A stretch of DNA of 48,207 bases from Candidatus Limimonas egerieequi. GTDB lineage: Bacteria > Bacillota > Clostridia > Oscillospirales > Acutalibacteraceae. Positions 43,495 to 48,207 of the stretch are shown here, piece after piece. The translations under genes were made by a program, and so were the position numbers. Under the pieces are notes generated by a model. It worked only from the letters and a program-made list of their open reading frames with translations, had not been told where the DNA came from and searched no databases. Location: positions 1-48,207 of the forward strand of contig JAGHVH010000011.1 of NCBI GenBank assembly GCA_018064455.1. Reading direction: 5' to 3'. Numbering within the stretch: the stretch's first letter is position 1; each line of letters starts with the position of its first letter.

Positions 43495-43642
43495 AACATA
43501 TATCCGATTTGGTTTCGCGTGGTAAAGCGTGATAATAGATTTGACAAAAAATGTCAAAGTGAATATTTTTCCATTTTAGAAAAATAAATGAATATATATT
43601 AATTTAATGCATTAAACCAAACATTTAGCTATTAAATGTAGC

Positions 43643-44893
43643 CTATTTCTTGATATTATCCCAATAAGCTTTGGTTGCCTGTTCTATCTTGTTGTCACCA
43701 TACTCATAATACTTGGTATCTTTGATTGCGTCAGGGAGATACTGCTGTTTAAGCCAGTGATTTGGATAGTTGTGAGGGTATTCATAGAACTGTCCTTTGA
43801 CTGTTTGATCCTCTCCGTCAAAGTGCTTGTTTTGAAGTGTGCGAGGGATGGCGCCAAAGTTGCCACTTTGGATGTCAGCCATCGCAGCTTCGATTGCGCA
43901 GACACCAGAGTTTGACTTTGGACTTGTGGCAACAAGGATGACTGCGTCAGCAAGTGGAATCTGAGCTTCTGGCAATCCAACCTGAAGTGCGATGTCACAT
44001 GCTGATTTAACAATAGGAATAATCTGAGGATATGCAAGGCCGACGTCCTCGCATGCGCAGACGAGGAGGCGACGGACAGCGGATATCAAATCTCCTGCTT
44101 CCAAAAGTCTTGCAAGATAGTGGAGCGCAGCGTCAGGGTCAGAGCCACGCATAGACTTTTGGTAAGCGGAGAGGATATCGTAGTGGTCATCGCCTGCACG
44201 GTCGTAGCGCATTGCGCTGTGGCCTGTGATGTCGGTAACGAGTTCCTTCGTTACCTTGCCATCAAGTGCCGCAAGGCCAATAAGCTCAACTGTGTTGATT
44301 GCCTTGCGCACGTCACCGCCAGCGCTAGTCGCGATGGCGAGTGTTAAGCCGTCCTCGATATCATATTCAATGCCGTTCTCTTCGCTCAAAATAGAAAATG
44401 CGCGAAGCACGGCCTTTTCAATCTCGGCCGGCGTCACTGACTTAAATTCAAATACAGAGCAACGGCTGATGACTGCATTGTATACATAGAAGTATGGGTT
44501 TTCTGTAGTAGATGCAATCATTGTAATTTTGCCACTCTCCAAAAACTCAAGGAGAGATTGCTGTTGTTTCTTATTAAAATATTGAATCTCATCAAGGTAT
44601 AACAGGATGCCGTTAGGTGTCATAAGAGTATCAACATCAGCGATTATATCTTTGATGTCGTTTACAGACGCGTTAGTTGCATTGAGCTTATAGAGACGCT
44701 TGTTAGTCTGCTTTGCAATGATGCTAGCAAGCGTTGTCTTGCCTATGCCTGATGGTCCATAGAATATTAAATTTGGTATATCACCGGATTCGATGATGTT
44801 TCTAAGGGCTTTTCCTGGCCCTAAAAGGTGTTCTTGTCCTACCATTTCGTCCAATGTTGTTGGGCGAAGACGATCGGCTAGAGGTGAGCTCAT
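43643..44893 (-). CDS. rarA: Replication-associated recombination protein A (RarA/MgsA AAA+ ATPase)
   Basis: The 416-residue clamp-loader-like ATPase has Walker A GPSGIGKT at 46-53, Walker B LLYLDEIQYF, an arginine finger region (TTENPYFYVYNAVISRCSVFEF) and the C-terminal tetramerisation domain (ALHYLARLLEAGDLISAVRRL). It acts at stalled replication forks. The frame opens at 44914, but GGAGG within that extension lies 7 bases before the ATG at 44893, which I take as the start. Confidence 0.95.
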   Translation of the reverse strand: MSSPLADRLRPTTLDEMVGQEHLLGPGKALRNIIESGDIPNLIFYGPSGIGKTTLASIIAKQTNKRLYKLNATNASVNDIKDIIADVDTLMTPNGILLYLDEIQYFNKKQQQSLLEFLESGKITMIASTTENPYFYVYNAVISRCSVFEFKSVTPAEIEKAVLRAFSILSEENGIEYDIEDGLTLAIATSAGGDVRKAINTVELIGLAALDGKVTKELVTDITGHSAMRYDRAGDDHYDILSAYQKSMRGSDPDAALHYLARLLEAGDLISAVRRLLVCACEDVGLAYPQIIPIVKSACDIALQVGLPEAQIPLADAVILVATSPKSNSGVCAIEAAMADIQSGNFGAIPRTLQNKHFDGEDQTVKGQFYEYPHNYPNHWLKQQYLPDAIKDTKYYEYGDNKIEQATKAYWDNIKK

Positions 44894-44930
44894 TTTTGGG
44901 TCCTCCATTGACATTTCTTATATACCATTT

Positions 44931-44959
44931 ATAATATACGCGCGCGGGAGGGTTTGCAA
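44931..44959 (-). promoter_or_regulatory. Promoter of rarA
   Basis: On the minus strand TTGCAA (44954-44959) and TATTAT (44931-44936) are separated by 17 bases, about 40 bases before the chosen ATG. Confidence 0.75.
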
Positions 44960-45028
44960 GGACTTAGTTGAAAAAGGTGTAAATATAAACAAATTGTAAA
45001 CTTTTTCTCTACAATATATGCCATTTAG

Positions 45029-45048
45029 GGGCGGTTTTGGGCGGTTTT
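45029..45048 (+). repeat. Tandem copy of GGGCGGTTTT
   Basis: Two exact 10-base copies lie side by side, about 75 bases upstream of the S10-operon promoter, in the otherwise gene-free stretch after the rarA start. Confidence 0.85.
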
Positions 45049-45110
45049 CACTATATGTTGTGTTTGACAAAGATCAGGTTAAACCTTTGTAGAAAACTGA
45101 CGAAAATTTT

Positions 45111-45151
45111 TTGAAATAATTGTTGCATTATTATAATGCGCGTGGTAATAT
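45111..45151 (+). promoter_or_regulatory. Promoter region of the S10 operon (two overlapping options)
   Basis: TTGCAT (45123-45128) with TAATAT (45146-45151) has a 17-base spacer. TTGAAA (45111-45116) with a perfect TATAAT (45132-45137) has a short 15-base spacer. A small palindrome GCATTA-TTA-TAATGC overlaps both (45125-45139). Confidence 0.75.
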
Positions 45152-45377
45152 ATTGAGGCGCGCGAAAAGGGATTACTGTGCCCTTTTGCACGTAGATATG
45201 CGTTGATGCGGGAGGTGGCTACCTCTTAAGGTAGGGAATTTCCGCGGAGTATGTCCGATTTTAAACCGGGCGAAACAATATGCCGTTTTGCCAACCGGGA
45301 TAACTTCGTTTTCTCAGGTTTTTTAAATACTGAAAAAGGAAACGCCCGGCGGTGTGTATTTTAATGGAGGAATAAAA
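45152..45377 (+). promoter_or_regulatory. Structured 5' leader of the S10 operon
   Basis: About 225 bases without a gene hold several helices. AAAAGGG/CCCTTTT (45165-45171, 45181-45187) lies near the 5' end. GAGGT/ACCTC (45212-45225) excludes CTACCT/AGGTAG (45219-45234). GGCGAAAC/GTTTTGCC (45269-45292) excludes the long-range CCGGGCG/CGCCCGG (45266-45272, 45343-45349). Leaders of S10 operons are often bound by L4 or other ribosomal proteins for feedback; which applies here is unknown. Confidence 0.65.
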
Positions 45378-45689
45378 ATGGCAGTAAAAGAAAAAATCAG
45401 AATCAGACTTAAGGGTTATGACCACAATCTTGTAGATGCAGCAGCAGAGAAGATTGTTGAAACAGCAAAGCGCACAGGCGCTAAGGTTTCTGGTCCAGTT
45501 CCACTTCCAACAGAGAAGGAAGTAGTTACAATCCTTCGTGCTGTTCATAAGTACAAGGACAGCCGTGAACAGTTTGAGCAGCGCACACACAAGAGACTCA
45601 TCGACATTTTGAGACCTTCAAACAAAACTGTTGAAGCTCTCACAGGTCTTGAGCTTCCTGCAGGTGTTGAGATCGAAATCAAGCTTTAA
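45378..45689 (+). CDS. rpsJ: 30S ribosomal protein S10
   Basis: The 103-residue protein matches S10 fully: [31 protein letters not shown], the long [19 protein letters not shown] loop and [13 protein letters not shown]. It sits in the 30S head and, as NusE, in transcription antitermination complexes. The ATG at 45378 has GGAGG upstream; an open extension to 45354 is not used in the family. It is the first gene of the operon. Confidence 0.97.
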   Translation: MAVKEKIRIRLKGYDHNLVDAAAEKIVETAKRTGAKVSGPVPLPTEKEVVTILRAVHKYKDSREQFEQRTHKRLIDILRPSNKTVEALTGLELPAGVEIEIKL

Positions 45690-45721
45690 TCGCTTGGCAG
45701 ATCAAACCCTGTAAGAGTCAT

Positions 45722-45739
45722 GTTGGTGGAAACACCAAC
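45722..45739 (+). repeat. GAAA-capped hairpin between rpsJ and rplC
   Basis: GTTGGTG and CACCAAC form a perfect 7-bp stem with a GAAA tetraloop, 24 bases before the rplC start, without a T-run. It is likely an mRNA structure and not a terminator. Confidence 0.75.
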
Positions 45740-45763
45740 CAATAACTAAAGGAGGAAAATATC

Positions 45764-46399
45764 ATGCAAAAAGGTCTTATCGGAAAGAAAATCGGTATGA
45801 CACAGCTCTTCGATGAAAAGGGAAACGTTGTTCCTGTAACAGTAATCGAAGCAGGTCCATGTGCAGTAACACAGAAGAAGACAGTTGAAAATGATGGCTA
45901 TGATGCAATTCAGCTTGGCTTCGGTGATGTTAAGGTACAGAGAGTAAACAAGCCAATGCAGGGTCACTTCGCAAAGGCTGATGTAGCACCAAAGAAGGTT
46001 CTCAAGGAATTCCGCCTTGATGACTGTGCTGCACTTAACGTAGGCGACATCTTAAAGGCTGACACATTTGAGGTTGGCGACAGAGTAGATGTTGTTGGTA
46101 CAAGCAAAGGTAAAGGAACCGCTGGCGCAATTAAGCGTTGGAACTTCGGTAGACTTAAAGAAACTCACGGTTCAGGTCCTGTAGTAAGACATGCCGGTTC
46201 ACTCGGTGCTTGCTCTGACCCATCAAGAGTTTTCAAGGGAAAGAAACTCGCTGGTCACTTAGGTGCAGAGAGAGTTACAATCCAGAATTTAGACATCGTT
46301 AAAGTAGATGCTGAGAACAACCTCATCGCTATCAAGGGCGCTATTCCAGGTCCTAAGGGCGGAATCGTTGTTTTGAAGAACAGCATTAAGAAAGCGTAA
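45764..46399 (+). CDS. rplC: 50S ribosomal protein L3
   Basis: The 211-residue protein has [17 protein letters not shown] at the N-terminus, the extended central loop [40 protein letters not shown] that reaches the peptidyl-transferase centre, and [16 protein letters not shown]. An AAAGGAGG site precedes the ATG. The operon order rpsJ-rplC-rplD-rplW-rplB is canonical. Confidence 0.97.
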   Translation: MQKGLIGKKIGMTQLFDEKGNVVPVTVIEAGPCAVTQKKTVENDGYDAIQLGFGDVKVQRVNKPMQGHFAKADVAPKKVLKEFRLDDCAALNVGDILKADTFEVGDRVDVVGTSKGKGTAGAIKRWNFGRLKETHGSGPVVRHAGSLGACSDPSRVFKGKKLAGHLGAERVTIQNLDIVKVDAENNLIAIKGAIPGPKGGIVVLKNSIKKA

Positions 46400-46413
46400 G
46401 GAGGTAGACTAGA

Positions 46414-47037
46414 ATGCCACAGGTATCAGTACTTAATACAACCGGCAAAAAGGTTGGCACTATGGACTTGAATGAAGGCATCTTTGGTATCGTTCCAAAT
46501 ATGTCAGCAGTTCACCTCGTAGTAGTTAATTATTTAGCTAACCAGCGTCAGGGCACACAGTCAACCAAGACACGCTCTGAGGTTAGCGGTGGTGGCAAGA
46601 AGCCATGGAGACAGAAGGGCACAGGCCGTGCTCGCCAGGGTTCAACAAGAGCTCCACAGTGGACACACGGTGGTATCGCTTTTGGTCCAAAGCCACGTTC
46701 ATATGGTTTCTCAATCAACAAGAAGGTTAGAAAGCTCGCTATGCTCTCTGCTCTTTCAGACAAAGTTGCAAGTGAAGACTTCGTAGTTGTTGATGAGCTT
46801 AAGCTCAAGGAAATCAAGACAAAGGAAATGGTTAAGATTCTTGACGCAGTAAGCGGTGCTAAGAAGACACTCGTTATCACAGATGGCGTTGATGACATCA
46901 TCTACAAGAGTGCTCGTAACATCAAGGGCGTTAAGGTTTCACCAGTAAATGCTATCAACGTTTATGATCTCGTTAACTGCAACAAGGTTGTAATCGCAAA
47001 GGCAGCAGTTGAAAAGCTTGAGGAGGTATATGCATGA
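46414..47037 (+). CDS. rplD: 50S ribosomal protein L4
   Basis: The 207-residue protein has the extended loop lining the exit tunnel ([48 protein letters not shown]) and the globular domain with VVVDELKL. L4 represses its own S10 operon in E. coli; whether it does so here through the long leader is unproven. It has an AAGGAGG site and overlaps rplW by 4 bases. Confidence 0.97.
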   Translation: MPQVSVLNTTGKKVGTMDLNEGIFGIVPNMSAVHLVVVNYLANQRQGTQSTKTRSEVSGGGKKPWRQKGTGRARQGSTRAPQWTHGGIAFGPKPRSYGFSINKKVRKLAMLSALSDKVASEDFVVVDELKLKEIKTKEMVKILDAVSGAKKTLVITDGVDDIIYKSARNIKGVKVSPVNAINVYDLVNCNKVVIAKAAVEKLEEVYA

Positions 47038-47330
47038 GTAAGTTAGCACAGGATATTATCCTCAAACCAATCATCACAGAAGCATCAATGGAAAACCAGG
47101 CTTACAAGAAGTACACATTCAAAGTAGCCAAGGATGCTAACAAGATCGAAATTGCTAAAGCAGTTGAAGAGCTCTTCGACGTTAAAGTAGCAAAGGTAAA
47201 CACAATCTCAGTTCGCGGCAAGCTTCGCCGTCAGGGCCGTTACGAGGGTTACACAGCTTCTTGGAAGAAGGCAATCGTTACTCTCACAGAAGACTCAAAA
47301 ACAATTGAGTTCTTCGACGGTATGATGTAA
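47034..47330 (+). CDS. rplW: 50S ribosomal protein L23
   Basis: The 98-residue protein has [46 protein letters not shown] and an arginine-rich loop [26 protein letters not shown]23 lies at the tunnel exit and docks SRP and trigger factor. It is coupled to rplD by an ATGA overlap. Confidence 0.97.
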   Translation: MSKLAQDIILKPIITEASMENQAYKKYTFKVAKDANKIEIAKAVEELFDVKVAKVNTISVRGKLRRQGRYEGYTASWKKAIVTLTEDSKTIEFFDGMM

Positions 47331-47350
47331 TCGAAAAGGAGGAAATCAAA

Positions 47351-48184
47351 GTGGCAATTAGATACATAAAGCCAATGACTAACGGTACAAGAAACATGTC
47401 CGTTACAGATTACTCCGAACTGTCAAAGGTTGCACCAGAGAGAAGCTTACTTGCTCCTCTTAACAAGAATGCAGGCCGCAACAGTTATGGTAGAATCACA
47501 GTTCGTCACCGCGGTGGCGGAAACCGTAAAAAGTACAGAATCATCGACTTCAAGAGACAGAAGTTTGATATGCCAGCAACAGTACTTACACTTGAGTACG
47601 ATCCAAACCGTTCAGCTCATATTGCTCTTATTCAGTATGAGGATGGCGAAAAGGCATACATCATCGCTCCTGTAGGTCTTAAGGTTGGCGATAAGGTAGT
47701 AGCTGGTCCTGATGCTGATATCAAGCCAGGTAACGCTCTTCCACTTGCAAATATCCCAACTGGTACATTTATCCACAATGTTGAGCTTTATCCAGGTCGC
47801 GGCGCTCAGCTCGCTCGTGCAGCTGGTAACGCAGCTCAGCTCATGGCTAAGGAAGGTGCTTATGCACTCCTTCGTTTGCCATCAGGCGAACTTCGCAACG
47901 TTCCAATCAACTGCATGGCTACAATCGGCCAGGTAAGTAACACAGACCACGAGAACGTTAAGATCGGTAAGGCTGGTCGTACACGTCATCTCGGTATCCG
48001 TCCAACAGTTCGTGGTTCAGTAATGAACCCTAACGACCACCCACACGGTGGTGGTGAAGGTAAGTCACCAATCGGTCGTCCAGGTCCTGTTACTCCTTGG
48101 GGTAAGCCAGCTCTTGGTTATAAGACACGTAATAAGAAAAAGGCTTCCAATAAGATGATCGTAAGACGTCGTAACGGAAAGTAA
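47351..48184 (+). CDS. rplB: 50S ribosomal protein L2
   Basis: The 277-residue protein has [28 protein letters not shown], the conserved [10 protein letters not shown] and the C-terminal [37 protein letters not shown] with the catalytically important histidine. It starts with GTG at 47351 after AAAGGAGG. Confidence 0.97.
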   Translation: MAIRYIKPMTNGTRNMSVTDYSELSKVAPERSLLAPLNKNAGRNSYGRITVRHRGGGNRKKYRIIDFKRQKFDMPATVLTLEYDPNRSAHIALIQYEDGEKAYIIAPVGLKVGDKVVAGPDADIKPGNALPLANIPTGTFIHNVELYPGRGAQLARAAGNAAQLMAKEGAYALLRLPSGELRNVPINCMATIGQVSNTDHENVKIGKAGRTRHLGIRPTVRGSVMNPNDHPHGGGEGKSPIGRPGPVTPWGKPALGYKTRNKKKASNKMIVRRRNGK

Positions 48185-48198
48185 TTGTGAAAGGAGTT

Positions 48199-48207
48199 AT
48201 GAATAAT
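48199..48207 (+). CDS. Possible start of the next gene, expected to be rpsS (S19), cut by the window edge
   Basis: An AAAGGAG site ends two bases before ATGAATAAT at the edge. That spacing is short, so the real start may lie further on. In this operon S19 normally follows L2, but only three codons are visible and they are not diagnostic. Confidence 0.3.

Larger units (their letters stand above)
43286..43523 (-). ncRNA. Candidate small structured RNA (unnamed)
   Basis: The minus strand has TTGACA (43552-43557) and TATCAC (43529-43534) with 17-base spacing, predicting a start near 43522. The transcript would contain a 13-bp perfect inverted repeat (43441-43453 with 43482-43494), competing GGTTTTTG/CAAAAACC pairings and the terminator at 43286-43304. 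The -10 element is weak, and the transcript is not demonstrated. Confidence 0.4.
43139..43642. other. 504-base region without a convincing protein gene; repeat-rich
   Basis: Two short open frames on the plus strand (43254-43445, 43393-43587) lack ribosome binding sites and overlap each other. The region is AT-rich and packed with inverted repeats, a minus-strand promoter candidate and a minus-strand terminator, described separately. The palindrome TTTAATGCATTAAA lies at 43603-43616. An ACATTTA/TAAATGT hairpin (43621-43639) lies just after the rarA stop. Confidence 0.75.

Noticed and set aside
43254-43587. Two overlapping plus-strand open frames of 63 and 64 codons in the ogg-rarA gap
   Set aside because: No ribosome binding site, composition unlike proteins (low-complexity AT-rich), and they cross inverted repeats and a minus-strand terminator.

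Overview
This window reads as a chromosomal backbone segment of a low-to-moderate GC Gram-positive bacterium, most likely a Clostridia member (Oscillospirales or a neighbouring gut or rumen lineage). The support is gene order and family content: rplT / dprA-topA-trmFO / plsX-rnc-radical SAM-smc-ftsY / rdgB-yhbY-nadD-yqeK-rsfS-leuS, mreBCD-pbp2-minD-mgsA, hisS-aspS, a CD1247-type zinc-ribbon protein beside efp, and strong GGAGG ribosome binding sites throughout. I see no phage genes, transposase, CRISPR array or plasmid function. The species cannot be named from the sequence alone.

Layout. Bases 1-275 hold the end of rplT and its terminator. Bases 286-18240 are one dense plus-strand run with genes overlapping or nearly touching: an rRNA methyltransferase, DprA, topoisomerase I, TrmFO, PlsX, RNase III, an Elp3-like radical SAM protein, SMC, FtsY, RdgB, a CRM-domain RNA-binding protein, NadD, YqeK, RsfS and LeuRS. 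An MscS channel follows. Then come separately promoted units: rpsU; a YqeG-type HAD phosphatase with a Xaa-Pro peptidase; efp with a zinc-ribbon protein; maf-mreB; mreC-mreD-pbp2-minD; mgsA; and hisS-aspS. A lone minus-strand short-chain dehydrogenase-like gene (32270-33298) is divergent from an EF-G-like GTPase, and the intergenic region between them is repeat-rich. Next are a split ThrE-type exporter, a heavy-metal permease, pyruvate kinase and a NifX-like protein with a His/Cys-rich tail. A minus-strand acyltransferase-nth pair is divergent from a HAD phosphatase. tRNA-Met and tRNA-Glu follow, then minus-strand ogg and rarA separated by about 500 bases without a gene. The window ends in the S10 ribosomal protein operon (rpsJ, rplC, rplD, rplW, rplB) behind a long structured leader.

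How the genes work together. Most are housekeeping: translation (tRNA synthetases, EF-P, ribosomal proteins, RsfS, TrmFO), DNA maintenance (topA, dprA, smc, nth, ogg, rarA), protein targeting (FtsY), nucleotide sanitation (RdgB, Maf) and elongasome cell-wall synthesis (MreBCD, PBP2).

The points I consider most worth checking are these. (1) FtsY carries a long acidic tail ending in a basic amphipathic motif at the C-terminus instead of the N-terminus. (2) MinD stops exactly where the membrane-targeting helix should begin, and minC, minE and rodA are not beside it. (3) A minus-strand structured RNA candidate with promoter and terminator signals lies between ogg and rarA. (4) The S10-operon leader has two sets of mutually exclusive helices. 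(5) A pair of imperfect direct repeats, each made of two small palindromes, sits between the divergent dehydrogenase-like and EF-G-like genes. (6) A metal-handling neighbourhood surrounds pyruvate kinase. I found no obviously new multi-gene defence or biosynthetic system.
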